Part shown: positions 46,829-59,247 of the stretch, piece after piece
Layout of the letters: each line of letters begins with the position of its first letter
Numbering within the stretch: the first letter of the stretch is position 1
Assembly: GCA_031213475.1 (NCBI GenBank)
Contig: JARUPZ010000010.1
Coordinates: 3,251,970 to 3,315,969 of the forward strand
From: Nereocystis luetkeana
Lineage: Eukaryota; Sar; Phaeophyceae; Laminariales; Laminariaceae
Direction: 5' to 3'
Length of the DNA stretch: 64,000 bases
Made by a program: the position numbers and the translations under genes
Notes under the pieces: model-generated
Seen by the model: only the letters and a program-made list of their open reading frames with translations
Told to the model about the DNA's origin: nothing
Databases searched by the model: none

Positions 46829-47110
46829 TTGTTGTTGTTGTTGTTGTTGTTCTTTAACTCACAATTCAATGCATTCCGTGGTCGCAGGACAGGCTCCAAT
46901 AACTCTGGAGTGGAAGAAATACCTCAAGTAAAAACAAAGGCAAAAACAAAAAACAAGCATACGCACTCCACCACTGCGGACACCAGGGAAGCAAAAAGAA
47001 GACAGACCAAAACCTAAAAAAGAAGATGAAGCTAAGCAAAAAAAAACAAAACAAAACAAAAACAGACGCAGATAGCAAAACGCAAAAAAAGCACCATATA
47101 ATAATGTAGC
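46829..47110 (+). repeat. Poly-A-tailed dispersed repeat R1, copy 1
   Basis: It begins with (GTT)n, then CTCACAATTCAATGCA, GGACAGGCTCCAATAAC and GGAGTGGAAGAAATACC, and ends in an A-rich tail after GAAGATGAAGCTAAGC. Other copies are at 51000-51240 (+) and 56396-56612 (-). The 3' poly-A suggests a retrotransposed sequence (SINE or 5'-truncated LINE). No RNA polymerase III boxes were seen. Confidence 0.75.
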
Positions 47111-47327
47111 AATATGCCAACCCATGCACACCGAACCCTTCGAAGTGCGTACTGATCATTTTGTTGGTTTTAACGAGAAACCAACCGAGAAAAGTTCGGT
47201 TTCGGCTTGTTTTTTTTTTTTTCGGTTTCAACCTACCGAAACCGACAGACTTTCTGGGGAAAACCGAATAACCGCCCGAGCCACTTTTCAGTTTCGGGTC
47301 ACAACCCTGCATCCAGCACCACAACCA

Positions 47328-47520
47328 GTGTCCGTGCCGACTCTTCAATCCGAAGAGATACCAGGTACGTACGTACATGTTCTGTGACCACAAAACACGT
47401 TGCCACTTACCAGGCACCAGGTATTAGTATGCAGTAAGCAAACTTAAATGTGGGCTATGCAATGCCATGTGATCATACTGGATCAAGCGCAAGAAAATAA
47501 AATAAAAACAAACAAGAGGA
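47328..47520 (-). mobile_element. LINE 3' end fragment
   Basis: It matches the LINE tails at 52271-52874 and 53264-55178 (CATCCAGCAC, AACCAGTGTCCGTGCCGA, TCTGTGACCACA) in minus orientation, without the terminal (AC)n part. A GTACGTAC-rich insertion interrupts the shared GAGATAC...TTCTGTG stretch. Confidence 0.65.
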
Positions 47521-47605
47521 AGAGCACGTGCGAACCGTTGCTGCACCATTTGGCGGCACGATCCGCCAGGGCTCGGGTTCTCCCCACCAGCCATCGTCCC
47601 GAACG

Positions 47606-49800
<2,195 letters not shown>

Positions 49801-49866
49801 CATCACATTCTTTCTACCCGTCGACTGTACGAGCGTATAAACTCTGTACCCATACGTACGTATGCT

Positions 49867-49963
49867 TTAACCCTTTTAGAACCGCAGTCCCGATTTGGGG
49901 ACAAACTACTTGAAATTTGAGTGGATTGTCCCCAAAATGAGACTGCAGGTTTAAAAGGGTTGA
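49867..49963. mobile_element. piggyBac-like MITE
   Basis: It runs from TTAACCCTTTTAGAACCGCA to TTTAAAAGGGTTGA. The inverted ends and GGGGACAAACTACTTG / GTCCCC core follow the family pattern. The right TTAA has changed to TTGA. Confidence 0.85.
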
Positions 49964-50670
49964 GGCATACCTGGTCCAAACGTATTTTACGGTGATTTCA
50001 CTTTTCTTTTTTTGAGATGTAGGACAAATATGAATTATGTCGGGAGACAGCGTTTTCACCCCCAAGCCCCATGGCACAAGTTGACAGACAGCTAATTTGC
50101 CTGTGACGGGCCTCGACTGACACCAAACTACTGGGTTTCAGTCCGGAACACTCGGACCTCCACAGCGCATGCATGTTGCCTTGCTTGACAAGTCTCCTGA
50201 TATATTATTTGTACTGCTGTGCACTTCAGTTGTTATGATGTGTACTGCTGTTTTCTACCCGGTATGGCCTATACTCGTAGCCTGAACAAAACAAATTTCA
50301 TTTTTGAAGGCCACACGCCAGGTTGATGTTCAGGCCCAGGTATTTTTATACGGGTTCAGGCCCAGGTATTTTTGTACGGGTTTTCATGGACAAAATACCG
50401 CTCGTGGCGCGCGTTTTTGTACTTTTTAGGACGCAACTGATTTGTGCCCAAAAATGTCCAGGTCTACCTGAATTTGCAGACAGTTAGCACTACAGGTACT
50501 TGTTCCTGTTGTGCTCCCACGTTCCCACAGCTCGCTGCGGTTGCGGGAACACCCGATGACTTTCTAAAGCTGTGGGCCTGGTAAAGTTTGAAGACAAATA
50601 TAAGAGGCGCTATAATAAGAGGCCAGGCGAGTAGGGCAGGCCCCTCTCTGGGCAACGGACTAATTTTTAG
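49964..50670. other. No recognisable gene
   Basis: Short local duplication TTCAGGCCCAGGTATTTTT near 50330-50380. Otherwise nothing recognised. Confidence 0.4.
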
Positions 50671-50763
50671 TACGACTGACTGCAGTCAGTCCCGTTTTTA
50701 GGCGACATACTGCTCGAAAATTGACCGGATTATCCCCCAAACGGGACTGCAGTCAGTCGTGTA
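50671..50763. mobile_element. Variant MITE related to the piggyBac-like family
   Basis: The ends TACGACTGACTGCAGTC and GACTGCAGTCAGTCGTGTA are inverted, and the inner CAGTCCCGTTTTT / AACGGGACTG matches the family. The outer CCCTTTTAG segment is replaced. It may be a distinct subfamily. Confidence 0.55.
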
Positions 50764-50999
50764 CTCGTGGGAGGTCGCCACAAATGTTGAGACACGTCTT
50801 ACGGCAAAAGGTTGGGCCTACTCTCTACCGCCGCCCACCCTCCACGTCCAGTTTCTAATCACTACTTGTACAGGTCAGAAGCAGGAGACGGTCTCAGGCA
50901 GTCCCCCACCCCCTGTCGGCACGACCCAAGATGAAATTCAGAGAGAGGTGCGACAACAACAAAAGTCGGCCGCCCACGTATACAGATGAGGATATTTTT

Positions 51000-51240
51000 T
51001 CAACTTGTTGTTGTTCTCACATTAACCCCTTTAGAACCGCTGTCCCGTTTGGGTACAAAACTACTTGAAATTTTACTGGATTGTCCCCAGAACGGGACTG
51101 CGGTTCTAAAAGGGTTAACTCACAATTCAATGCAGTCCGTGGTCGCAGGACAGGCTCCAATAACTCTGGAGTGGAAGAAATACCTCAAGTAAAAACAGAG
51201 GCAAAAAACAAAAAACAAGCATACGCACTCCACCACTACC
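51000..51240 (+). repeat. Repeat R1, copy 2 (interrupted by a MITE)
   Basis: R1 sequence before and after the piggyBac-like MITE at 51022-51118: TTGTTGTTCTCACA on the left and CTCACAATTCAATGCAGTCC on the right. The copy stops after CACTCCACCACT, where a CTGGTA-rich sequence begins. Confidence 0.8.
51022..51118. mobile_element. piggyBac-like MITE inserted in repeat R1
   Basis: A complete element with TTAA on both sides (TTAACCCCTTTAG ... CTAAAAGGGTTAA). The uninterrupted R1 copy at 56396-56612 carries a single TTAA at the equivalent site. Confidence 0.92.
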
Positions 51241-51423
51241 TGGTATTAGCATTCGACTTTTTCCTCCTACGTACGTACCTGGTACCAGGTACCTGGTATC
51301 TATTTATATACCAGGTACATACCTGGTACGTATCTTTACGTACGTACCATTCTTTAGTAGCGTTTTTGAGACTCTCCCTGAGCGAACGAAAACTACTCGT
51401 CGTGCGGCTTTCTATGTTTGTTT

Positions 51424-51893
51424 TTTGCGGAGGGCCAAAGTAAGTAGGACCTACGGTACACACAAAGACCTATATGAGCCGGTCGCCCCTGTGGTTCAAG
51501 TGGTTAACCTCGAATTCTACTTGTTTGAGTCCTGGGTTCGAGCCCCAGGTGGGTCGGACTTTGACTTTATTTGCGAAAAAAAAAAAAAAAAAAAAAGGAT
51601 TCAATTGTTGAGAGCGCCTTGCAGCCGTGGGTAGGCACAATTCGATGCGAGTCGACGAGGGAAGAAAAGGCTGAAATCTTCTCGCGATAAAAAATGAAGG
51701 CACGTACCGTAGCGGGAAGGGGGGAGAAGAGCCTGCTATGTGACCCCGGATCTGAGTTACGAGTTGGAAGGAGAGAGAGAAGAAGATGTGCGAAGATAAT
51801 GAATGGGATGAGAAAAATAAAAAATAAAATATGTATGGTTGCCTTTTTTCACTGATAATATTTGGTCCTATTCATTATGGCCCCCCGTAATGG
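51424..51893. mobile_element. MITE (TTACGGGGGACC family) split by a SINE
   Basis: The left part, degraded at its tip, reads GGCCAAAGTAAGTAGGACC (51433 onward). The right part resumes at about 51839 with AATATTTGGTCCTATTC and ends CCCCCCGTAAT. A tRNA-derived SINE occupies the middle. Confidence 0.75.
51478..51835 (+). mobile_element. tRNA-derived SINE, copy 1
   Basis: The head resembles a tRNA gene, with an A-box-like GTGGTTCAAGTGGTTA (51491-51506) and a B box GGGTTCGAGCCCC (51534-51546). The spacing suits an internal RNA polymerase III promoter. A body follows with an internal A-run (about 51577-51596) and an A-rich tail near 51811-51832. It carries no protein and would depend on a LINE for movement. 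Confidence 0.75.
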
Positions 51894-52270
51894 TTTCAAC
51901 GCGGGAGGAAAGATGGCGGAACACCGCACTTATTTCTTATTTTGGTTCGTGGTTTCATTTTTTCCGCCCCGAAATACTTCATTTAGCCTTTTCTCGTTGA
52001 CGTGAGTGTCGTACAGAAATACGGTACCTGGTATGAGATTTGACTTTATTTCAGAGTGTCGTACAGAAATACATACGAGATTTGACTTTATTTCAGAGTA
52101 GTTTGTCCCCGGGAGCAGAGTGCAATCCGGAAGGAGATAAAGCCGAGACGTGGTAAGAGATGGGACCAGAAATAAATATCGATAGGTCATAGGAAACAAA
52201 CTACTTGGAATGAAAATGGTGTCAATGAAAAAAAATGAGACCATATAAATATCAAAATCGCTTTGTCGTC

Positions 52271-52874
52271 GTGTGTGTGTGTGTGTGTTCTTCACATTAA
52301 ACCGTTCTTTCTACCCGTCGACATCCAGCACAACCAGTGTCCGTGCCGATTCTTCCATCCTAGAAGAGATACAAGTTCTGTGGTCACAAAGCTACGCCAC
52401 AGAGATACTACGTTGCCACGTGTGCAGTGTGAACTGCAGTGGGCAATGCAAAAAGCCATGTCATCATACTAGATACGACAGGCACGACATACGCAATCTA
52501 TGAAATAGTGAAACGAAAAGAAACAATCAAAGAGAAAACAAAAACAAGGTAGACAAGTCGAAAAAGAAAAAGAAGAAAAATGAAAGCAAAATCTAAGAGA
52601 AACAATCTGTCGTGCCCCCCCCCCCGCAGGCGAGGTGGCCTACACTTGAAAAAGAACGAGCTGGAAAAAAGAAGAAATAACAAAAGACACCACTGCTTGT
52701 GAACAGAGTAAGACAAAGAACCAAGGAGAAAGTAACAAGGAAAAATAACAAAGGGGAAATAACAGGCAGACCAAAGCCCAAAGCACCTTCTAGGTGGCGG
52801 CAGCAGCTTGTGGTACGAGTAGTATAGCCAGGTTCTCCCTGCTAATCCGCCTGGTACCTTGCTACCCAGACTGC
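52271..52874 (-). mobile_element. LINE 3' region, minus orientation
   Basis: It begins (plus strand) with (GT)n, then TTCACATTAAACCGTTC, CTACCCGTCGACATCC and AACCAGTGTCCGTGCCGA, continues through an A-rich stretch, and ends GGTACCTTGCTACCCAG. It aligns in reverse with 54549-55178, the tail of the LINE fragment. It has no coding part, so it is a heavily 5'-truncated insertion. Confidence 0.75.
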
Positions 52875-52986
52875 GTGGTTTGTTTTCAAGGCGGAATTTT
52901 ATATCGATCGGTCGTTCGGCACCCGGAATGGCTGATCTGACGCTAGAAACGAGAAATAGAGCTTTTCCCGTCAGCTATACTCTCTT

Positions 52987-53263
52987 TGATTGTTTTCTCT
53001 TTGATTGTTTCCTTTTGTTTCTGTAATTCATAGAATGTGTATGTCGTGCCTGTCGTATCTAGTACGATGACATGGCCTTGCATTGCCCACGGCTGGACTT
53101 ACTGCATACATGACATACGTCGCAACGTAGTATGTCTGTGGTGTAGCTTTGTGACCACAGAACTTGTATCTCTTCTAGGATTGAAGAATCGGCACGGACA
53201 CTGGTTGTTGTGCTGGATGTCGACGGGTAGAAAGAACGGTTTAATGTGAAGCACACACACACC
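52987..53263 (+). mobile_element. LINE 3' end, plus orientation
   Basis: Matches the last 280 bp of the LINE tail (TATGTCGTGCCTGTCGTATC, CTTCTAGGATTGAAGAATC, GGTTTAATGTGAAG) and finishes in (AC)n at 53252-53263. With the minus-orientation copy to its left it forms an inverted pair, which could look like the arms of a DNA transposon. Confidence 0.7.
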
Positions 53264-54391
53264 CTACTGCTGCAGAGAGTATGTGGTATAGATAGCCCGT
53301 GCTCCGGCTCTTGCCAAACCCTCGCACCACCGCTCGTCATCGAAGCGGCAGGCCAGAGGTATAAGCAAACGACCCAGTTCTTATACCTCGGCGGCGTTAT
53401 CCACGAAAACGCTGCGCTCTCGCTCGAAATCGACCGACAGATCCGCCTCATGCGAGCATGCCTCAAACGGTTCGGCCCGGAGTTGTATGATAGGACGACC
53501 GCCCCCCTTAGCCTGAAAGTCCGAATGCTGAAGGCCGAGGTGATTGAGACCCTGCTGTACGGGTGTGTGACGTGGACCCTCAGAGCGGAACACTTTGCCA
53601 AGCTTCGAACGGCTCACCACCAAGTCCTGTTGCGAGTCATTGGCTTCTAGCGCCGACTTCGTACTGACCATGCCACCCTCTCGTAGGCGAAGGCCCTCAA
53701 GATGACACGTTGCGAAATAATCGAAACGACCATTCGTAAACAGCGGCTCTTCTTTGCGGGGGGCGTGGCACGGCAAAGCAAGGAGCGATTCCCCAGTCGG
53801 ATAATGTTCGGGACGATAGCTAGTGGGGAGAACCCGAGACCAGGCGGACAGTGCAAGACTTTGCATAGATGCATAGTCGAAGACCTTACTTAGTTAGGGA
53901 GTTCCGAGCCACCGAACTTCAAAGAAGGGTCAACGGAAGTCGCCCCCTTGGTGTTTGGAGTTGAGACCGCGTTGTGGTCCACTGCAGCCAAAAAGGCGGG
54001 GAAGTGGTACCGGGGGATCCTTAAAGCATCCGAACGGTTCATGGTGAGGTGGCACGAGGCTGAGGCTGAGATGAGTAAGCAGCGCCGCGCATCCGCCGTG
54101 GATGGTGTCCAAGGGAACGGGGGGGGAGGGGGCAACAACAGGAGAAGTGGCAGAAAACACGACCAAGGGAATGCGGAGAGGGGGGGGAACAGGAGGGGTA
54201 GAAGGGAAACGGCGGTAGACGAAAGTAGGAAGGAGATGGCAGACAGGGTAGCAAGGCACCAAGTCGACAAGGAAGTAGAACATGACCATACTACTAGTGC
54301 TACCAACTGGTGTGCGGCTGGTTCGAACGTGGTCTTCCCTTGTCTTCTCTTTTCGTTTTGTTTTTTTCTTTCTTGCGCTGACTCTCCGTGA
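53264..54391 (+). pseudogene. LINE ORF2 C-terminal remnant with in-frame stops
   Basis: A single frame carries non-LTR retrotransposon text. The thumb/C-terminal region of reverse transcriptase reads QTTQFLYLGGVI, LSLKVRMLKAEVIETLLYGC, VTWTLRAEHFAKLRTAHH. The family's distal segment reads RKQRLFFAGGVARQSKERF and GKWYRGILKASERFMVRWH. The frame is never shifted but is broken by TAG at 53648-53650, 53684-53686 and 53891-53893, so it is inactive. The palm domain with the catalytic Asp pair is absent because of 5' truncation. The exact LINE clade is not certain. Confidence 0.8.
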
Positions 54392-55178
54392 TTTTCATTT
54401 TGTTTTTTTTCTTTTCCTTTTCTGATTGATAAGCCGTACTGAAGGAGCCGTGTGGCGTGGTTGGATGACGAACCTGCTGTGCTCGTTTCGTATTGTCTGA
54501 CACCGAGGGGCTGGGCATAGTTGACGAACGCAGGGCGGAGACGGCAGTCTGGGTAGCAAGGTACCAGCCGGATTAGCAGGGAGAACCTGCCTATACTACT
54601 CGTACCACAAACTACTCCCGCCACCTGGAAGGTGCTTTGGGCTTTGGTCTGCCTGTTACGTCCCCTTTGTTATTTTTCCTTTGTTATTTTTTCCTTGGTT
54701 CTCTGTCTTACTCTGTTTACAAGCAGTGGTGTTTTTGGTCACTTTTTTTCTTTTTTCCAGCTCGTTCTTTCTCGAGTGTTGGTCACCTCGCCTGCGGGGG
54801 GGGGCACGACAGATTGTTTCTCCTAGTTTTTGCGTTCATTTGTTTTTTTTTTCTCTTTCGATTTGTCTGCTTTGTTTTTGTTTTCTCTTTGCACTACTAA
54901 CTGTTGTTGTTTCTTTTCGTTTCCCTATTTCATAGATTGCGTATGTCGTGCTTGTCGTATCTAGTATGATGACATGGCTTTGCATTGCCCACTGCAGCGC
55001 AAACTGCATACCTGGTACCTGGTACCTGGTATGTGGCTACGTAGTATCTCTGTGGCGTAGCTTTGTGATGATCACGGAACTTGTATCTCTTCTAGGATTG
55101 GAGAATCGGCACGGACACTGGTTGTGCTGGATGTCGACGGGTAGAAAGAACGGTTTAATGTGAAGAACACACACACAC
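53264..55178 (+). mobile_element. 5'-truncated LINE insertion with (AC)n tail
   Basis: Order along the strand: the end of a reverse-transcriptase ORF (see 53264-54391), a duplicated GGGTAGCAAGG segment (about 54249 and 54551), a T-rich 3' UTR, the conserved tail shared with the other copies, and an (AC)n terminus at 55166-55178. The 5' break lies next to the end of the preceding LINE tail. Confidence 0.75.
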
Positions 55179-55937
55179 TTGCAACCAAAGATGACAGCAG
55201 ACAGCACTTTCGCCCCTTGACAGAGAGCAATTTTGCCTTGCAATGCCTAACCCGGCATCGAACTACCAGGTATAAGTGTGGAACGAGCGGGCCCAAACCC
55301 TTGACAGCGCACGTTTTGCCTTAGTTGACTGCCTTAGTTGACATGTCTCCTGACATCTTGCCACTTGCAACCGGCACTTCTTGCACCGTTGTTTTTGTGG
55401 GTATTTATACATACCAGTACCTGGTATACTATAAGCCTACGCAGTACACGTAGTCCTTCAGCTTGTTTTGAACGCCATCCACCACACACCTTCCTCACAA
55501 CTATTACTCGACACCCTGCGCGTTGCTCGGCGAAAGCGCACCTCTCTTCGCTTCTTCCGACAAGTACTCTTTCAAGAAACTCAGCCACGGGGAGAATCCA
55601 GCCAGGGGAGAACAGCACTTTCGTACCAGTATAACAGCAGTAGTAGTATTATACTATTGATAGTGTCCTCGAACCTCGGACCTTGTCTGCCCTGATGATG
55701 TGAGAACGTCATCAATTCTTACTCGAGCAGCCCGACTCAACGAATGGATGTTTCCATGGGCGTATGTCTGATGAACCAGGTGTGCCTAGTCCTGTCTCCT
55801 CTCGTACACCAGCACGCAGTACCAGGGCACTTAAATTTTTGTGATTTGTTTTTTGCCGATAATAAACGGCGTGGGTCAAATTAATAAATTAATCTGCCGA
55901 AATATGGGTTATTCATGATAATGTATGGTCTAGCGGC
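55179..55937. other. No recognised gene
   Basis: A frame at 55338-55634 overlaps competing frames on the other strand, without domain support. GGTA-rich dispersed motifs occur at 55266 and 55408. Confidence 0.35.
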
Positions 55938-56044
55938 TATTACGGGGGGCCATAGTTAACAGGACCTATGGTATCCAAACAAACCCATATGTTGATGATT
56001 TTTTTTCGACAATACTTGGTCCTGTTAACTAGGCCCCCCGTAAT
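55938..56044. mobile_element. MITE, TTACGGGGGACC family
   Basis: Complete apart from small deletions near the right end (AACTAGGCCCCCCGTAAT). Confidence 0.85.
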
Positions 56045-56395
56045 CATAATAGGACACGAGTTGGGTGTGTACAAGAAGAATCAATTGGTGCCGGGTTGTC
56101 GATCTGAGGCGGGTTGTCATGTATGTGTCGAAGCTTTTTGTTTCTTGACGAGAGGCTGTGCGCAAACAAGAGTTTTGCCGGGATGTCTCCTTGACGTTCC
56201 GTGACGAGGCCCACGCCTGGGCCACGGTCGGCGTATCTAAATATATCGTATTTTGTGGGTCGAGTCGTATTTGCCGAGGGCAGCTACATACCGCACACAC
56301 CACAGAGGGGTAGGAGGGGACACCCTGTCAACCAATATTAAAGTGTCGAGTGTTGATACCAGTTATCACAGCACTACGTATAGCCCTTTTTTTTT

Positions 56396-56612
56396 TTTTT
56401 TTTTGCTTACCTTCATCTTCTTTTTTAGGTTTTTGTCTGCTATTAAGAGTCTCCTTTTTGCTTCCCTGGTGTCCGCAGTGGTGGAGTGCGTATGCTTGTT
56501 TTTTGTTTTTGCCTCTGTTTTTTCTTGAGGTATTTCTTCCACTCCAGAGTTATTGGAGCCTGTCCTGCGACCACGGACTGCATTGAACTGTGAGTTAATG
56601 TGAGAACAACAA
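56396..56612 (-). repeat. Repeat R1, copy 3, uninterrupted
   Basis: Minus orientation. The poly-A tail appears as a T-run just left of GCTTACCTTCATCTTC, and the head (GTTGTTCTCACA-TTAA-CTCACA when reversed) is intact. This copy supplies the empty site for the MITE at 51022. Confidence 0.8.
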
Positions 56613-56664
56613 ACAACAATAGCCCTTTTTTTGATCTTGCGGTTGCGTACACGTATCTGCCGAG

Positions 56665-56764
56665 ATAACCCTTTTAGAACTGCAGTGATCCCATTTTGGC
56701 GACAAACCGCTCAAATTACAAGTAGTTTGTACCCAAAACGGGACTCCGGTACTAAAAGGGTTAA
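56665..56764. mobile_element. piggyBac-like MITE
   Basis: ATAACCCTTTTAGAACTGCA to CTAAAAGGGTTAA. The left TTAA is mutated to ATAA and the right is intact. Confidence 0.8.
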
Positions 56765-57035
56765 ACAAAGAAAGCTTCAGAACCTGTCAATTTCATTCAA
56801 AATAGGCACGATTAAAAAACGTTTCACAAAATGGTTTCACTCAAAGGGTCTGGATCGCCCGAATACGTGCTCTTATTTTGGCGACGGGGCTACAACAAAC
56901 ACAAAAAACTATAATACCTGGGATGATCGTATTTTGGAATTTCGAATGTTTTTCATGTTTACTAGCCTTCTATTAATAGGTACGACCACTCTTTACAGAC
57001 ACGTCATTATAGCGAACGTTAATTCCATGATTTAG
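56765..57035 (+). other. A/T-rich reading frame with a membrane-like segment
   Basis: The frame from within the MITE to a TAG at 57033 reads KWFHSKGLDRPNTCSYFGDG, then TWDDRILEFRMFFMFTSLLL and IGTTTLYRHVIIANVN. The second half resembles a single transmembrane span. It could be a small membrane protein exon or an organelle-derived fragment. I cannot assign it. Confidence 0.25.
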
Positions 57036-57201
57036 GGTCACAGCAGTCGCCACACACCCGTGGGCATCTGTCAGATTCCCTCCGTAACGCTGCTGCACCA
57101 ACAAACACTCCATTACTTCTTGGACGGTCCGAAAGAGCCCACAGCCATCACTCCGGTCCTCAACGACTACAAGTAGTCTCGCGCGCTACCTCTTACGGAA
57201 A

Positions 57202-57408
57202 ATGGCTCGGATCGCTTTTTTCGCTGTGGCGGCTGCCATGCTTGGCGCGGCTAGCGCGCTCGAGGTCGTTTCCCCTTCCGAGGGGTCTACGGTGGTGGCT
57301 GAAAGGTCGGTGGTAGCGTTCATGTTTCCTATGGCTGCTGGCTATGCGCGACACCAATATCCGATACGATGCTACAAGTCACCCCATAAAAGATGTGGTC
57401 CACGTTGA
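57202..57408 (+). CDS. 5' end of a secreted-protein gene, probably disrupted
   Basis: ATG follows a 170-bp leader and opens MARIAFFAVAAAMLGAASAL, a clear signal peptide, then EVVSPSEGSTVVAERSVV, which looks like the start of a beta-sandwich extracellular domain. The frame soon ends at TGA 57406-57408. A neighbouring frame over 57349-57423 reads DTNIRYDATSHPIKDVVHVE, so an indel or a missed splice is likely. A piggyBac-like MITE begins at 57420. Probably a truncated gene; family not identified. Confidence 0.45.
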   Translation: MARIAFFAVAAAMLGAASALEVVSPSEGSTVVAERSVVAFMFPMAAGYARHQYPIRCYKSPHKRCGPR

Positions 57409-57419
57409 GTACAAGGCAG

Positions 57420-57620
57420 TTAATAGCCCCTTTAGCACTGCAGTCCCGTTGTCTGGACAAACCACTTCAATCCGAAGTAGTTTGTCCCCATAACGGGACT
57501 GCCCTCAAATTCAATTAGTTTTACCGATTTACCCTTTTAGGACTGCAGTCCCGTTTTGGGGACAAACTACTCAGAATTTGACTGATTTGGCCTTGAAGAC
57601 GGTACTGTAGTTCGGAGATG
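57420..57620. mobile_element. Two adjoining piggyBac-like MITE copies, degraded
   Basis: The first starts TTAATAGCCCCTTTAGCAC and carries CAGTCCCGTTG and CATAACGGGACTGCC. The second starts ACCCTTTTAGGACTGCAG at about 57531 and fades by about 57620. They lie at the broken end of the signal-peptide ORF. Confidence 0.7.
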
Positions 57621-58708
57621 GGTTATATGTAATACCTGGTATACCTCTAGGGGGTCGGACGACGGAAAGAAGGCTAGCGATGCAAGACGGTGGCACCGAC
57701 ATCGGTCACACGCCGCAAAGTAACCCGACGATGCCGCTGGGGGTAGGGAGAAACGGCAATGCATTCGCTGCCACAGGAAGTTGCGCTCCACAATTTCTGC
57801 AGCTATGATATCCATAGCGGGGGTGTGATTTCTCTCGTGGTGCATATATGCTGTCCGGATTTGCTAGCCCTAAAATTACGGGCTGGTTGCTTTGGTAGTG
57901 CTTGCTTCTCAACTACTACTGCCAAACCTACCGTTTGTTCGCATCGTTTTCCTTTTATCGCAAAAAAGAAATGTGTGATGCTTGTAACTGTTTCGGGTGT
58001 ATGAGACGGCGCCACTCTCTCGACCCGTTTCTCGCGGCTCTTTTTTCTGTTGTAATAGTCTCCCTTCCTGTTTTTAGACTATCACGAGAAGCTGGCCAAA
58101 TTTGCGTTTTTTTTTCGTGTTGAGCGTTCAATCCCAACTGTCGACCCATTTCGTGACAGATTTCCTTACGGATACCTCTTGTATACCTTGGTTCTGCAGT
58201 CTGTGTTATTCTTCGATGCCAACTAAATTCGCTTCCGTAACCCGTTCTTCGGTTCGGGTGTTCTGGCATCCGTAGCAGCTTCTACACGGTGGAATGGACA
58301 GGAGGAGGTTCGGGGAGGTTCGAGATCGATCTCTTCTACTGCGGCACCTCGTGCGTGGAGGTGAGTGACAAGATTTAGAGTCGACCCTTTGTTTGGCAGC
58401 CAGCCCTAGCTCACAACCTCTCACATATTGATTGATCTCCTGGTACAACGTGTAATACAACCGTAGGCACGCACGTATACCTGGTACGAGTTCGTACTTG
58501 TTTTTGTCGATTTTTTTTCTCTCAAAACACAACCTCTCGTACCTCTAACGTACGTATATTTGTACTCGTCTTCGTGGCATCCTAGGTCTCCCTACCCCAA
58601 CACAAAACGTACCCTACCCGACTGGCTAAATATATCATCCCCGTTTGAGGTATATATGCTTTGGAATCCAAATGTGGATTGCTTCTCCGACCGAGGGGAT
58701 CGGTACAC
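57621..58708. other. No recognised gene
   Basis: Short competing frames only. A putative reading frame at 58206-58532 (minus) lacks support. Confidence 0.35.
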
Positions 58709-58848
58709 CTCTCGTCGTGCTTGGTCGGAGAAGCATCTCTCGTCGTGCTTGGTCGGAGAAGCATCTCTCGTCGTGCTTGGTCGGAGAAGCATCTCTCGTC
58801 GTGCTTGGTCGGAGAAGCATCATCTCTCGTCGTGCTTGCTTTTGTTCC
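58709..58848. repeat. 28-bp minisatellite
   Basis: Four to five units of CTCGTCGTGCTTGGTCGGAG followed by AAGCATCT, near-perfect with one 3-bp insertion in the last full unit. Just before it, CTTCTCCGACCGAG (58683) is an inverted copy of the unit's core and could pair with any unit. Confidence 0.95.
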
Positions 58849-58852
58849 TACA

Positions 58853-58948
58853 TTAGCCCTTCTAAAACCGCAGCCCCGTTATGGGGACACACTACTTTGA
58901 ACTCGAGTGATACATCCCCAAACCGGGACTGCGGGTTTAGAAGGGTTA
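58853..58948. mobile_element. piggyBac-like MITE
   Basis: TTAGCCCTTCTAAAACCGCA to GGGTTTAGAAGGGTTA. Both ends carry matching C-for-T changes, keeping the inverted repeat. Confidence 0.8.
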
Positions 58949-59247
58949 CCCAACCCATCGCCAACAACCTGGTCCGCGGTCACTCAGCTGCTGTACAGTG
59001 TAGTAGAGCAGTAGCAGTAATGGTGTAAAAAGCTCCAAGGAACCGCCGTGAAGCGGAAGAATAACCCATGCAGAGAAAAAAAGGATGGTGGCTTCTAACT
59101 TAATGAACGTATAGACCACGTACTCGTATTAAAAATTGAAGCGCGGACCGTACGCGTGCAACATCGAGGAGAAAAATAATAAAAGAGGAAACTAAATCAA
59201 TGCGACTGATGAGGAGAGACAAAGCGAAGAAGTACGACATTGATTAC
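58949..59247. other. No recognisable feature
   Basis: No coding or repeat structure was seen. Confidence 0.4.

Noticed and set aside
51478..51560. Free-standing tRNA gene
   Set aside because: A and B box-like motifs are present, but the cloverleaf is imperfect and an A-rich body and tail follow; a second copy exists. This is a SINE.
52271..55178. Autonomous TIR transposon with long inverted ends
   Set aside because: The arms are LINE 3' tails in opposite orientation, each ending in (GT)n/(AC)n, and the interior is LINE sequence.
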